From Alphaproteobacteria bacterium (GTDB lineage Bacteria; Pseudomonadota; Alphaproteobacteria; UBA9219): 64,000 bases of DNA. Both the position numbers and the translations under genes were made by a program. Below, piece after piece: positions 17,669 through 27,264 of this stretch. Position 1 is the stretch's first letter. Every line of letters begins with the position of its first letter. Below the pieces are notes generated by a model that searched no databases, was not told the DNA's origin, and saw only the letters and a list, made by a program, of their open reading frames with translations. The stretch covers positions 1-64,000 of the forward strand of contig JAMFSS010000011.1 in assembly GCA_026225415.1 (NCBI GenBank), read 5' to 3'.

Positions 17669-17881
17669 ATGACCAGCGCCCCTTTTCTTTCTGCCAAACC
17701 TCTTGTGATTGGCATTGCCGCAGGCGCAGCCTTGGCAGCGAGCGTTCTTTTTTCGCACCGTCCACAGTCGAACATGGCTTGCGTTTCATGGAACGAAAAC
17801 GGCATGGCATTAATTCCAGTCGACTCCAATTATCCTTTGGACAAGGTTGCGCAATTGCGCTCTACCGGCCCCTGCCCTTAA
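17669..17881 (+). CDS. Small single-span or secreted protein
   Basis: A 70-aa protein with one hydrophobic segment (about residues 10-28, VIGIAAGAALAASVLF) and a short polar C-terminus with two Cys, one of them in GPCP at the end. AAGGA sits eight bases before the ATG, which supports translation. No family recognised. Its stop is 4 bp from the stop of the convergent ubiM-like gene. Confidence 0.55.
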   Translation: MTSAPFLSAKPLVIGIAAGAALAASVLFSHRPQSNMACVSWNENGMALIPVDSNYPLDKVAQLRSTGPCP

Positions 17882-17884
17882 TAA

Positions 17885-19072
17885 TTATGCCGCTTTGCCT
17901 GTCAGTTGTTTGGTCACATACCGCTTGAACGGCGGCAGGTGATTAGCGATGCGCAGACCAATCGCGCGTAGCGCGAGCGCCACAGGCCGGTTATCGGTAT
18001 AGACATTCACCAACGCATTGGTGCCGTAATACAAAAATGCGCTGGCGCGGCGATGGGTACGCGAATAGGCATCCAGCACCGTCGCATCACCAATATCCAA
18101 ACCAAGCGACAAAGCCTTGCGGATTTCATTCGCCAACACATGCGCACCAGCCAACCCCAGATTATAGCCATGTGCCGTGACGGGATGCATGCCGACGGCG
18201 GCATCGCCCATCAACGCAAAACGTTTCGATGTAAAATGCGAAGCATAGACGGCAACCAGCGGGTAGCTGTGCCGTTCGCCGATCAATTTCATTTTGCCGA
18301 GCCTGTCGCCCAGATTTTGCATGATACGATTGTTGAAAGCGGCGGGCGCCATCGCCATAACCGCTTCGGCTTCTTCTGCGGGCAGCGTTAGCACCAGCGA
18401 GGATTTATCACCCTGTAACGGCAACACGGCCATTGTCCAGCTGTCGAAAAAACATTCATAGGTGATTTGATCGTGCGGTTTGGTGTGCGCCATGCGGCAC
18501 ACAATCGCCACGCGGCCAAAATCTTTGGTGGTGACGGGGATGCCCATTTGCGCGCGCGCGCCCGAAAAACGGCTGTCAGCTGCGACGATCAGTGACGCCG
18601 TAAGAATTTCGCCATTTGATAGATGCACAGTGCCGCGCGCATCATCCGTGGTGGTTTTTTTGACGGTGATGTTGTCTTTTATCGTCACATTCTTAAACGG
18701 TTTCACGGCGCGATAGGATGCGCGGCGGATTTCATTGTTAGGCACGAAAAAACCCAACGCGTTTTTGTTCATTTGTTTGGTGTCGAAACCGAGGAAGTAG
18801 GACGAGCCGCCGCTGAACACTCGCGCTTCGCGTATCGGCGAGATTTCGTTTTTCGGCAGATGGTCGAACATGCCTGTTTGTTTCATCAAGGAAATCGAGT
18901 CGTGTGTGAGCGCGATATCGCGGCCATCCAACGGTGGGTTTGCCAAGGTGGCGATGGTTTGCTTTTCAATCAGGCAGATTTTCAAACCCGTATCGGCCAG
19001 CGCGCGCGCAAAGCTGAGCCCCGCAGGGCCCGCGCCGATGATGATGACATCGTGTGAGTTTTTTTTAGGCAC
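17885..19072 (-). CDS. ubiM: FAD-dependent ubiquinone-biosynthesis hydroxylase, UbiM-like
   Basis: A 395-aa flavoprotein hydroxylase. The FAD Rossmann motif GAGPAG is at the N-terminus, DGRDIALTHDSI near residue 50 is typical of the UbiH/UbiF/Coq6 group, and the second FAD motif reads GDAAVGMHPVTAHGYNLGL. The TAHG wording in place of the more usual GQG recalls UbiM, a ring hydroxylase of ubiquinone biosynthesis; the UbiM assignment is by motif memory. No other ubi genes are adjacent. Confidence 0.72.
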   Translation of the reverse strand: MPKKNSHDVIIIGAGPAGLSFARALADTGLKICLIEKQTIATLANPPLDGRDIALTHDSISLMKQTGMFDHLPKNEISPIREARVFSGGSSYFLGFDTKQMNKNALGFFVPNNEIRRASYRAVKPFKNVTIKDNITVKKTTTDDARGTVHLSNGEILTASLIVAADSRFSGARAQMGIPVTTKDFGRVAIVCRMAHTKPHDQITYECFFDSWTMAVLPLQGDKSSLVLTLPAEEAEAVMAMAPAAFNNRIMQNLGDRLGKMKLIGERHSYPLVAVYASHFTSKRFALMGDAAVGMHPVTAHGYNLGLAGAHVLANEIRKALSLGLDIGDATVLDAYSRTHRRASAFLYYGTNALVNVYTDNRPVALALRAIGLRIANHLPPFKRYVTKQLTGKAA

Positions 19073-19083
19073 AGAAAAATCCT

Positions 19084-20043
19084 TTAATATCCACGCTGGC
19101 CACCTACTTTTTTGAATAATGTTTGGTCACAGCTAATCAAAAAATCGACGGCCAAGTCAGTTACTGTAATATAGAATATTTCAACATATAACTTTAATTT
19201 TGGAACCTCCATTCTAATTTGAAAACGTCTAATAAGGTTTAAAGACTCAAGAATATCCTCACTTTTGCTATTTTCATTTGAAAGATAAAATACTTGCGCT
19301 TCCACCTTATCTCCAAGGGCGAGACTCCAGAAATCTCCGTCTTCTTTCATATCATAAATTATTACATCATCAACAGCCACGCCTGAACACGCAAAAGACC
19401 CATCAATATATTCAAAAATATTTCGAATAAATTTTTTTCTGTCTCCATTTTTTTCTAAATTGTTCATTCCTCTCATAAGGATTTCTTTCATGTCCCGTTG
19501 CAAGTATACTAGCGGAGCATCAAAAACACGCTGCTGGATTGAATGAAGATACAAGTCTTCCAATTGCGGAGTCGGGACATCATCAATTCTATGAAGTATC
19601 AAGGCTCTTAATAAAGAGGCATCTGTTGCAGTCATTTCAGACAAAATCTGCACATACTTTGGATGTGCTTTGTTAGGGTCAATAGTTGAGGACACTAATA
19701 AATCAGCCCATCGATCCATGAGAATACTATCACCATCTTCTAAAGAAGCTTTTTCCATAAAAGGAATTAGAAATTTATTTGGCAAAGCATGTATAGAAAG
19801 ATTTTCAATAGCAATTCGTTCCGCCGCTTTTTTTGCTATTTCTAAGAGAACATCTTCTCTTTGTAATCGAATCTGATCTGCTTTTAGGCCACGGCTTTCT
19901 GAATACGGCCTAAAAATATCCGTGACTGCATCGATTAACCGCCCAGATGATTTGGCAGGAATTTCCGTTGATACGGTGAAGTCAAAACTAGCTTTGGCTC
20001 CCAGATCAACATTTACACTAGATTTTTTTGATGCATCTGACAT
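19084..20043 (-). CDS. DUF4393 (Abi-alpha-like) protein, AT-rich
   Basis: About 319 aa from ATG at 20043 (the track starts at a TTG at 20058). The middle, LPNKFLIPFMEKASLEDGD followed by DRWADLLVSS and HPKYVQILSEMTATDASLL, matches the DUF4393/Abi-alpha pattern. The gene is visibly richer in A+T than its neighbours and uses AT-ending codons, a sign of horizontal transfer. Some relatives are annotated as abortive-infection proteins, but that activity is not shown for most. It lies alone between the ubiM-like gene and tldD, with no toxin, nuclease or phage gene beside it. Confidence 0.7.
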   Translation of the reverse strand: MSDASKKSSVNVDLGAKASFDFTVSTEIPAKSSGRLIDAVTDIFRPYSESRGLKADQIRLQREDVLLEIAKKAAERIAIENLSIHALPNKFLIPFMEKASLEDGDSILMDRWADLLVSSTIDPNKAHPKYVQILSEMTATDASLLRALILHRIDDVPTPQLEDLYLHSIQQRVFDAPLVYLQRDMKEILMRGMNNLEKNGDRKKFIRNIFEYIDGSFACSGVAVDDVIIYDMKEDGDFWSLALGDKVEAQVFYLSNENSKSEDILESLNLIRRFQIRMEVPKLKLYVEIFYITVTDLAVDFLISCDQTLFKKVGGQRGY

Positions 20044-20087
20044 GAATTTTATCGCCAACTTTTGATCTAGTTAAACACCTAAGTTAA

Positions 20088-21518
20088 TTACCCGCGACCA
20101 CCCACCGTCATACCGTCTAGCCGCATCGTTGGTTGGCCAACACCGCAAGGGATTGATTGCCCATTCTTGCCACAAGTACCAATCCCGCCATCCAGCATCG
20201 TATCATTACCAATCATGCTGATGCGTTTCAGCGCCTCGAAACCCGAGCCAACCAGTGACGCGCCTTTGATAGGTCGCCCGATTTTGCCATTTTCAATTTC
20301 ATAGGCTTCGCTGGCCGAGAAAACGAATTTGCCCGATGTGATATCCACCTGCCCGCCGCCGAAATCGGGCGCATAAATCCCCTTTTTCACCGACGCGATA
20401 ATTTCATTCGGATCCATGTTGCCGGGACGCATAATTGTGTTGGTCATGCGCGGGTAAGGTTGATGTTCAAAGCTTTCGCGACGCCCGTTGCCGGTCGCGC
20501 GAACGCCCATCAGACGCGCGTTCAACCTGTCCTGCATATAGCCCACCAGTTTTCCATCTTCGATCAGCGTGTTGCATTGGGTAGGGGTGCCTTCATCATC
20601 GATGCTGAGGGAACCGCGTCGCGCATCGATTGTGCCGTCATCGACGATCGTTACGCCTTTGGCCGCAATTTGTTGCCCCATCAGTTCGGAAAACACCGAT
20701 GTTTTCTTGCGGTTGAAATCGCCTTCCAACCCGTGGCCAATCGCTTCATGCAGCAACACCGCCGGCCAGCCGGGGCCAAGCACCACAGTCATTTCACCAG
20801 CGGGCGCTTCGACCGCCTGAAGATTCACCAACGCCTTGCGGATGGCTTCGTCGGCCAGTTTCTGCCATTCGGCGGGATTGAACCAGCGCGCATATTCATC
20901 ACGCCCGCCGCCGCCCATGCTGCCCGCTTCCATCCGGTCGCCGTCACGCGCCACGACCGATACATTGAGTCGCACAAGCGGGCGGATATCGGCGGTGCGC
21001 CAGCCATCGGGGCGGATAATCTGTACCGCCTGCCAGTTGGCGGCCAGCGATACGCTGACTTGCGCCACGCGGCTGTCTTTGGCGCGGACATAGGCATCGA
21101 TTTGTTGGAGCAGTTGGATTTTTTCTTCGAAAGTTTTTCCCAGCAACGGATTGCTGTCCTGATATAAATGGCGGTTTGTGCCGACGGGTGGTTCGCTGTA
21201 TATACCTGCACTACCCGATTGCACGGCGCGGACGGTTGATGCGGCGCGTTTGATCGCCTTCTCATTCATTTCAACCGCATGGGCATAGCCGACGGTTTCA
21301 CCCGCGACCGAACGCAGGCCAAAACCTTGCGTGGTGTCGAAACCGGCATTTTTTAATTTGCCGTCATCCCAGACCAGGCTTTCCGACTGGCGATATTCCA
21401 GAAACAATTCGCCATCATCGCCGCCTTTCAGCGCGTCATTGACGGCGGTTTCGACTCCCGCGCGGTTCATGCCGGTTTGGGTGAAAAACAGATCATCGGT
21501 GAGGGAGAGAGCGGACAT
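20088..21518 (-). CDS. tldD: Metalloprotease TldD
   Basis: A 476-aa protein of the TldD/PmbA family. The zinc motif HEAIGHGLEGD is present in the middle, followed by GVTIVDDGTID and DDEGTPTQ, and the C-terminus has the usual GxxGSG region (ASLVGSGFEAL). With its partner TldE/PmbA it processes small peptides such as microcin B17 and CcdA in E. coli. The partner is not in this window. Confidence 0.94.
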   Translation of the reverse strand: MSALSLTDDLFFTQTGMNRAGVETAVNDALKGGDDGELFLEYRQSESLVWDDGKLKNAGFDTTQGFGLRSVAGETVGYAHAVEMNEKAIKRAASTVRAVQSGSAGIYSEPPVGTNRHLYQDSNPLLGKTFEEKIQLLQQIDAYVRAKDSRVAQVSVSLAANWQAVQIIRPDGWRTADIRPLVRLNVSVVARDGDRMEAGSMGGGGRDEYARWFNPAEWQKLADEAIRKALVNLQAVEAPAGEMTVVLGPGWPAVLLHEAIGHGLEGDFNRKKTSVFSELMGQQIAAKGVTIVDDGTIDARRGSLSIDDEGTPTQCNTLIEDGKLVGYMQDRLNARLMGVRATGNGRRESFEHQPYPRMTNTIMRPGNMDPNEIIASVKKGIYAPDFGGGQVDITSGKFVFSASEAYEIENGKIGRPIKGASLVGSGFEALKRISMIGNDTMLDGGIGTCGKNGQSIPCGVGQPTMRLDGMTVGGRG

Positions 21519-21578
21519 ACAAACCTGCGAAAATGTGAGGTTTCAGGTTACGCCTCTAACGCCAGTTTTTCAAGCAGG

Positions 21579-24131
21579 CTAAACGCCTTCCATCACGTCT
21601 TTTACCTTACCCGCGAGTTGTTTCAATGTGAAAGGTTTCGGCAGGAAATAGATGGTTTCGCCCGAAGTGAATTGCTCGCGCAACCGGTCTTCGGTATAGC
21701 CGGAAACGAAAATCACCTTAATCTTCGGCCATTGCTGACGCACATGTTTATACATGGTCGGACCATCCATTTGCGGCATCACGACATCGGACACAATCAA
21801 ATCGACCTTGTCGCCTTCTTTGCCCAGAACTTCTATCGCCTCTTCGCCGCTGCGCGCTTCCAAAACATTGTACCCTTTGTTGCGCAAGGCGCGGCATGAG
21901 AACACGCGAACGGCATCTTCGTCTTCGACCAACAAGATGGTGCCAGCACCGGTAAGGTCGGGACCCGGCCTGTCTTCGCCGCGCGATGACTCTTCAGCCT
22001 TGGCCAATTCGGCGGGACCGTCGGCTTCGTCATAGACCGGCAGATAGATATTAAGCGTCGTGCCTTTGCCCACCACGCTGTCGACAGCGATAAAGCCGCC
22101 CGTCTGCCGCACGATACCATAGACGGTGGAAAGGCCGAGGCCGGTGCCGGAACCGATTTCCTTGGTCGAGAAAAACGGTTCGAAAATACGCTGGATATTT
22201 TCGGGCGGGATGCCGATGCCGGTATCCGATACTTCGATAATCACATAATGGCCGGGCGGCATGTCGTCTTGCCCGCGCATCACATGGGTTTCCTGTTTGT
22301 GGTTGCGCGTACGCACTGTTACCGTACCACCGCTCGGCATAGCATCGCGGGCATTGACGACCAGATTGATGATCACCTGCTCCAACTGCCCCTGATCGAC
22401 CTTGATCAAACCGACATCACGCCCTTGCACCATTTCAAGGCGCACCTGCGCGCCGATCAAACGGCGCATCAGATTGCTGAGTTCCGATAATACATCGGCG
22501 AGGCTGAGGACTTTAGGTTGCAAGGTTTGTTGGCGCGAGAAGGCCAGCAATTGGCGCACAAGATTGGCGGCTCGGTTGCCGTTTTGCTTGATCTGCATAA
22601 TGTCGTTGAAACTTTGGTCGCCCGGTTTATGGCGTTGCAGCAGCAAATCGCAGAAACCGATCATGGCGGTCAGCAGATTATTGAAATCATGCGCGATGCC
22701 GCCGGCCAATTGGCCAATCGCCTGCATCTTTTGCGATTGCGCGAATTGCGCCTGTAATTGTTTTTGGTCGGTCGCATCGATGAAATACAACATCAATCCG
22801 TTTTCGTCGCCGGTCGCACCTTCCTTGACCGCCAAACCAAAACGTTTGACGAAAACTTGGGCAATTACTTCGCGGTCGCTGACCATCTTGACTTCGATCG
22901 GTTTAGTCTGATCCTTGCCACCCAAAACATCGGCCAGTTTCGCCATCATCTGCTTGCGGTCGGGCGGCGCGATAAGATCGGCCATGCCGGTGCCAACGAT
23001 GCCGCCGCGCGGACGGCGAATGATGCCGTGGAAGGCGTGGTTACATTCCATCACCGTATATTTGCTGTCGACCAGCAAAATGCCGATCGGCGCTTCGGCA
23101 AATAGACGTTGGAAACGATGTTCGGAAACCGACAAGGCCTGTTGCCATTCGCGTTCGGGCGATTGGTCGCGCACGATGGAACGCGTGCGCAATGTTTTAC
23201 CGTCTTCGCCCATCACGACGGTTTGCGTTATCGCAACAGGAAACAACGTGCCGTTGCGGCGGCGCATCACGGTTTCGCCGCGGCTGTCGCCCTGTGCGCC
23301 CGCCACAATCGCATGCGCCGCAACGCCTTTGGGCGCTTCGCGGAACACATCATGCAAACGCACATCGCCCTTGACCAGATCTTCGGGCGTAACTTGCAAC
23401 CATTCGGCCAAAGTCTTGTTCACGAAACGGAACAGGCCATGTTGATCGACAGAATAAATCCCCACCGGCGCATGCGCCATAAAGTCGATCAGTTTCGATT
23501 GTTCGTCATGCATCGCCTTTTCCATGCGGCGGCGTTCGCTGATATCCTCGAACCGCCAATGGAAATAAGTGGAGAAACCTTCGATGGGGCGCGACACAAT
23601 CCGCCGCCATTCGATAATTTTACCGCCGCGCACCACCGGCAATTCGGCAATGCCCGCATGGCCTTTTTGCAAAGATGCGCGCACCTGATTAAATTCCGCC
23701 GTGACCGCAGGCGTTGCGGAAAAGCGCGACGACAAGGCGGCCTCGGCAGTTTTGCTGCCCAAATCTATCCAGCCGCGAAAGGCGCGGTTGGCCAGAACCA
23801 GATTGCCTTTTTCGTCGGTGATCAGCTGCGGCGTTAGAACGCTGTGGAACGCTTCGCGCAGAAGAATTTCCTGTTTGCTCTCGGTACGGGTTTTTTTAAA
23901 CAGATGCCATGTTACGCCCGCCGCGCCGAACAACATCAAGGCGACCACGGAACTGGCACCCACCGCGATGCTTTCGGAAACCAGATGCGGCACCAGAATG
24001 GCGACCGTTCCCAAGCCGGTCATGGATGCCACGCCCCACAGCGCCGACGAAACCTTTTTTTCCGACGCGTTGTCGGAAGGCATCACGGCCTTATTTTTCA
24101 ATTTGGATTCGGGCAAAGACGGAGGGGTCAT
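21579..24131 (-). CDS. cckA: Hybrid histidine kinase CckA
   Basis: An 850-aa membrane kinase. Two membrane helices (about residues 32-50 and 55-78) are followed by PAS-like domains (about 95-460), a HisKA domain with phospho-acceptor His481 in GGIAHDFNNLLTAMIGFCDL, an HATPase domain (GSGTGLGLSTVYG), and a receiver domain with Asp782 (DLIVSDVVMPQMDG). The ending FLPKPFTLKQLAGKVKDVM is characteristic of CckA, which through ChpT controls CtrA in alphaproteobacterial cell-cycle and motility regulation. Transcription is monocistronic by layout. Confidence 0.88.
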   Translation of the reverse strand: MTPPSLPESKLKNKAVMPSDNASEKKVSSALWGVASMTGLGTVAILVPHLVSESIAVGASSVVALMLFGAAGVTWHLFKKTRTESKQEILLREAFHSVLTPQLITDEKGNLVLANRAFRGWIDLGSKTAEAALSSRFSATPAVTAEFNQVRASLQKGHAGIAELPVVRGGKIIEWRRIVSRPIEGFSTYFHWRFEDISERRRMEKAMHDEQSKLIDFMAHAPVGIYSVDQHGLFRFVNKTLAEWLQVTPEDLVKGDVRLHDVFREAPKGVAAHAIVAGAQGDSRGETVMRRRNGTLFPVAITQTVVMGEDGKTLRTRSIVRDQSPEREWQQALSVSEHRFQRLFAEAPIGILLVDSKYTVMECNHAFHGIIRRPRGGIVGTGMADLIAPPDRKQMMAKLADVLGGKDQTKPIEVKMVSDREVIAQVFVKRFGLAVKEGATGDENGLMLYFIDATDQKQLQAQFAQSQKMQAIGQLAGGIAHDFNNLLTAMIGFCDLLLQRHKPGDQSFNDIMQIKQNGNRAANLVRQLLAFSRQQTLQPKVLSLADVLSELSNLMRRLIGAQVRLEMVQGRDVGLIKVDQGQLEQVIINLVVNARDAMPSGGTVTVRTRNHKQETHVMRGQDDMPPGHYVIIEVSDTGIGIPPENIQRIFEPFFSTKEIGSGTGLGLSTVYGIVRQTGGFIAVDSVVGKGTTLNIYLPVYDEADGPAELAKAEESSRGEDRPGPDLTGAGTILLVEDEDAVRVFSCRALRNKGYNVLEARSGEEAIEVLGKEGDKVDLIVSDVVMPQMDGPTMYKHVRQQWPKIKVIFVSGYTEDRLREQFTSGETIYFLPKPFTLKQLAGKVKDVMEGV

Positions 24132-24289
24132 GGAGTATAATGCGTTCTATAATGTGTCAAAATTTCAGCAAGGCGCAAAACGAATCTGCACGATTCGCCT
24201 TACCGCCGAACAATACGAACGTGGCGTTAACAGCGGATTAACGATAAGGGATTCGCGATCCCCAACCGCACCAAAAACCTATAAAGGCA

Positions 24290-25558
24290 TCAAACCATAT
24301 CGAATGCGAGGGCTTTAGCGCCGCTGCGCATCGGGATCACATTCCCGTCATTGCGGACAGGGGTGATTTCCACCTGATGATCGGCGAAGAATCCGTTGAA
24401 ATCGGTACACATCACGGCCCCATAGGCGCCCATATTGTGGATAACGATGTAATCGCCCTTTTTGATGTTATCGGGCAAGTAATAAGGGCCGACAATCTTG
24501 TCATCGGAATCGCAAGTCGGGCCATAGAGGCTGAAGGGAATAAGATTTTCGCTCGGCGGCTGCTGGGGATCGAGATTGAGCATTTCCATCGGCCAGATAA
24601 CGCCGTGGATAGAGCCGTCATGCAACTGGCCGTAACGCCCGTCATTGATATAGAGCCAGTTAGCTCCCTTGCGGGTTTTTCTTTTGACGACTTCCACAAC
24701 CAGGCTTTCCGACGGCGTGGCAAGGGCGCGCCCCGGTTCGCACCATATTTCGCACTCTTTCGGTAAATTAAGCGCGGTGATGGAGGTGGCAATGGCGCGG
24801 AAAAAATCCTGCATCGGCGGGGGAGACATATCGGGGTATTGCGCGGGGAACCCACCGCCAACATCCAGTACATCCAAGGTGACACCGGATTCCTTGACGA
24901 CCTCGCCCGCGACCGCAATGGCGCGTGCAAAAGACTGGGGCTCCATTGTTTGCGAACCGACATGGAAACACACGCCCGTCTTGGCGGCATATCCATCCAC
25001 AACTTTCAGGAAGGCAGCAGCATCCTCGATTTCAATACCAAATTTTCCCGAAAGATCATGCTTGGCAGAGTCGTTAGGGATAGCAATACGCACATGCAGA
25101 TTGAGGTCGGGTGCATAGGTTGCGCCGGTTTTTGTGTGTTCAAGAATCGTTTCCAGCTCTTCGTGATCATCAAGCGCAAAGTCGCGCACACCATAATCAA
25201 AATAAGCGTGGCGAATATCGTCTTCATCCTTGACCGGGTTCATATAGGCCATGTGAACATCATGGTAGCCAAGGCTATGAACGCGTTTTATTTCATCCAG
25301 AGAGGCGACATCGTAATAGCGGGTACCCGCTTCGTATAAAGTATGGAGAAGCCAAAGGTTTGGATTGGCTTTCACCGCATACAAAACGTTGCCATTAAAA
25401 CCCTTATGAAACATTTTTGCGTTGGCGATTGTTGGCTCGCTGTGCAGACAACGTACGGGATCGCTGGGATATGATAGCTCGCGCACCATGTCTTCGTGGC
25501 TTGGGAAAGAGCGTATGTCGGATTTGGACACGTTTTGTATGGCCAGCGTTGTCGCCAT
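24290..25558 (-). CDS. Ornithine/lysine decarboxylase, PLP type III fold
   Basis: A PLP-dependent decarboxylase of the alanine-racemase-fold (eukaryotic-type ODC) group. The PLP lysine lies in YAVKANPN, with HVGSQ, the Gly-rich phosphate loop DVGGGFP, EPGRALA, and the active-site Cys/Asp in GPTCDSDD. The product is expected to be putrescine (or cadaverine), feeding polyamine pools. Start is uncertain: ATG at 25558 gives 422 aa, near the usual length; upstream in-frame ATGs extend it by up to 45 residues into sequence that looks non-coding. Confidence 0.88.
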   Translation of the reverse strand: MATTLAIQNVSKSDIRSFPSHEDMVRELSYPSDPVRCLHSEPTIANAKMFHKGFNGNVLYAVKANPNLWLLHTLYEAGTRYYDVASLDEIKRVHSLGYHDVHMAYMNPVKDEDDIRHAYFDYGVRDFALDDHEELETILEHTKTGATYAPDLNLHVRIAIPNDSAKHDLSGKFGIEIEDAAAFLKVVDGYAAKTGVCFHVGSQTMEPQSFARAIAVAGEVVKESGVTLDVLDVGGGFPAQYPDMSPPPMQDFFRAIATSITALNLPKECEIWCEPGRALATPSESLVVEVVKRKTRKGANWLYINDGRYGQLHDGSIHGVIWPMEMLNLDPQQPPSENLIPFSLYGPTCDSDDKIVGPYYLPDNIKKGDYIVIHNMGAYGAVMCTDFNGFFADHQVEITPVRNDGNVIPMRSGAKALAFDMV

Positions 25559-25719
25559 GCCCAGAATGGATAAATTTTTGTCTGCCACTACACTCACTCC
25601 CATACCTGTGGGCATATGCCCGCCTAAACACAACGGCTGGGATTGAACAGGCGACAAGAATGCCGTTGCCACCTTTGAGCCGAACCGCATCACGGTTCGG
25701 CACGCCCATTCAAGGGCGG

Positions 25720-26060
25720 GTAAACAAACTTCATTCTTTTAAGGATGGGATCACGAAGCCTGACCCGTTTGGGTCAACCCGCGCCTTCCGGCCCCTTCTG
25801 ACTTTGCCCTACAACCTGTTTGGTTTCCCCCGTTAAGAGGTCGCCATAGATACCAGCCGTATACCACGAACCACGCCATAGCCCCGAAGGGCGACGGCGG
25901 GCGGCAAAGCGTCGTTACATAAACCAGTGGGGAACGAAAGAGGGTGGTATGCCCCAAACCCTTTCGAGTTTTTTCGTCCTTGGGCCAGTGGTACGTGCGC
26001 TTCGATAAAACCCTGTGTAACGACAATTGACGGGGGGTCAATAAAAAAATGGGGCGCGGG
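25720..26060 (-). other. Non-coding stretch with paired segments
   Basis: No credible gene covers this region. On the minus strand there are several pairings: GTCGTTACA with TGTAACGAC about 110 nt apart, CGAAAGGG with CCCTCTTTCG between them, and CGCCGTCGCCC-TTCG-GGGCTATGGCG downstream. These suggest a folded transcript below tRNA-Thr on the same strand. It does not show the signatures of RNase P RNA, tmRNA or SRP RNA that I can check by eye. No terminator is evident. Confidence 0.3.
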
Positions 26061-26097
26061 GGATTTTTGGGGGATGGCCTCGCCACCCGAAGCTTGC

Positions 26098-26275
26098 GCA
26101 TCCTCCTACGCTAAAGCTTCGGAGGACAAGGCAAGCGTAGGGTGGTGCCGGTTGAGGGGATTGAACCTCCGACCTTCGGTTTACAAAACCGCTGCTCTAC
26201 CGCTGAGCTAAACCGGCATACCTAATCTTGATTCACCTACCGCTCGTCCTCCGAAGCCACTTGCGTAGGAGGAAG
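26098..26275. repeat. Inverted repeat copies flanking tRNA-Thr
   Basis: TCCTCCTACGC...GCTTCGGAGGA at 26101-26130 recurs in inverted form at 26243-26275, one on each side of the tRNA gene. The right copy is followed by AGCTAAACCGGCAT, a 14-bp duplicate of the tRNA 5' end region. The repeat arms are palindromic themselves. Likely a dispersed non-coding repeat. Confidence 0.65.
26143..26217 (-). tRNA. tRNA-Thr (UGU)
   Basis: The minus strand folds as a complete cloverleaf: acceptor GCCGGTT/AACCGGC, D arm GCTC/GAGC, anticodon loop TTTGTAA with UGU at positions 34-36, T arm GGAGG-TTCAATC-CCCTC-type, and an encoded CCA. The anticodon stem has one mismatch at its base. Confidence 0.95.
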
Positions 26276-26370
26276 CTAAACCGGCATTTCTCATTCAGGG
26301 GCAACTTCCTAACACACTCTCCCTGCAACTAACAACTGGTAGCATAAGATTTTTGCTGCTACAAAAACTT

Positions 26371-27195
26371 ATGACGAATCCGCAACAAATGCTGGCCGAT
26401 CTGCAATGGCAGATCGATATGGGCGCCGATGAAGTGATCGGTGAAGAAGCACTTTTGTCTGTGTGGAAAGAGTTAACGCCCAAAGCTCATGTAAAAACTG
26501 AGGAACACACCCAAGCCGAAGCCACCCCTTCCGCGCCCCTGCCTTTTGCGCGACAAGCCCCCCTGCCTGCGGCTCCCCCCATAACCGCCGCGCCCCCCCG
26601 TGTTGCCGCCCAGACTTTGGAAGCGCTACGCGAAGAAGTGGGTAAATTCGAAGGTTGCGCCCTGCGCACCACCGCCATGAATCTGGTCTTCGCCGATGGC
26701 AACCCGCAATCGCCCATCATGTTTATTGGCGAAGCGCCGGGCGAGGAAGAAGACCGGCAGGGCAAACCCTTTGTGGGCGCCAGCGGCAAATTGCTGGATC
26801 AAATGCTGGCGGCTGCTGGCATGCTGCGTTCCGACATCTATATCACCAATATCCTGTTCTGGCGGCCGCCCGGCAACCGCACGCCAACCGATGCCGAAAT
26901 TGCCTCATGTATTCCCTTTGTTGAACGCCATATCGCCCTGATAAAGCCGAAAATTTTGGTTTTCCTTGGCGGCGTTTCAACCAAATCCATGCTCAATACC
27001 AAGGAAGGCATCACCCGACTGCGCGGTAAATGGGCCAGCTATACGCCCGAGGGACAAACCCCCATTCCCTGTCTGCCTATCTTCCATCCGTCCTACTTGC
27101 TGCGTCAGCCGAGTGCAAAACGTCAAGCCTGGAATGATCTTTTGACCCTTAAAAACCACCTGAAAGACAACAACATATTGATAAACAAAGAATAA
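26371..27195 (+). CDS. Uracil-DNA glycosylase family 4-like protein
   Basis: A 274-aa protein (ATG at 26371 chosen over the TTG at 26353). The N-terminal 90 residues are Pro/Ala-rich and variable. The catalytic part has [19 protein letters not shown] (uracil-binding), [13 protein letters not shown] and the late [12 protein letters not shown], as in bacterial and archaeal family 4 UDGs, which excise uracil from DNA. Of the four cluster Cys of the archaeal prototypes, only GCALRT and SCIPF are obvious here, so the Fe-S cluster may be absent or ligated otherwise. A shorter paralogue lies at 46879. Confidence 0.88.
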   Translation: MTNPQQMLADLQWQIDMGADEVIGEEALLSVWKELTPKAHVKTEEHTQAEATPSAPLPFARQAPLPAAPPITAAPPRVAAQTLEALREEVGKFEGCALRTTAMNLVFADGNPQSPIMFIGEAPGEEEDRQGKPFVGASGKLLDQMLAAAGMLRSDIYITNILFWRPPGNRTPTDAEIASCIPFVERHIALIKPKILVFLGGVSTKSMLNTKEGITRLRGKWASYTPEGQTPIPCLPIFHPSYLLRQPSAKRQAWNDLLTLKNHLKDNNILINKE

Positions 27196-27264
27196 TTCTT
27201 AATTACCCTTTCTGGGTAGCTTATTTTCCTTGCTCTTGCGGCTTTTCCCCCCTAAAGCCGAAGC

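Noticed and set aside
25733-25830. SRP RNA because of GGGGCCGGAAGGCGC
   Set aside because: The conserved AGCA internal loop after GGAAGG is missing and the expected flanking helix cannot be drawn.
25751-26101. 116-aa minus-strand ORF
   Set aside because: Composition is not protein-like, there is no start signal, and the DNA contains paired segments instead.
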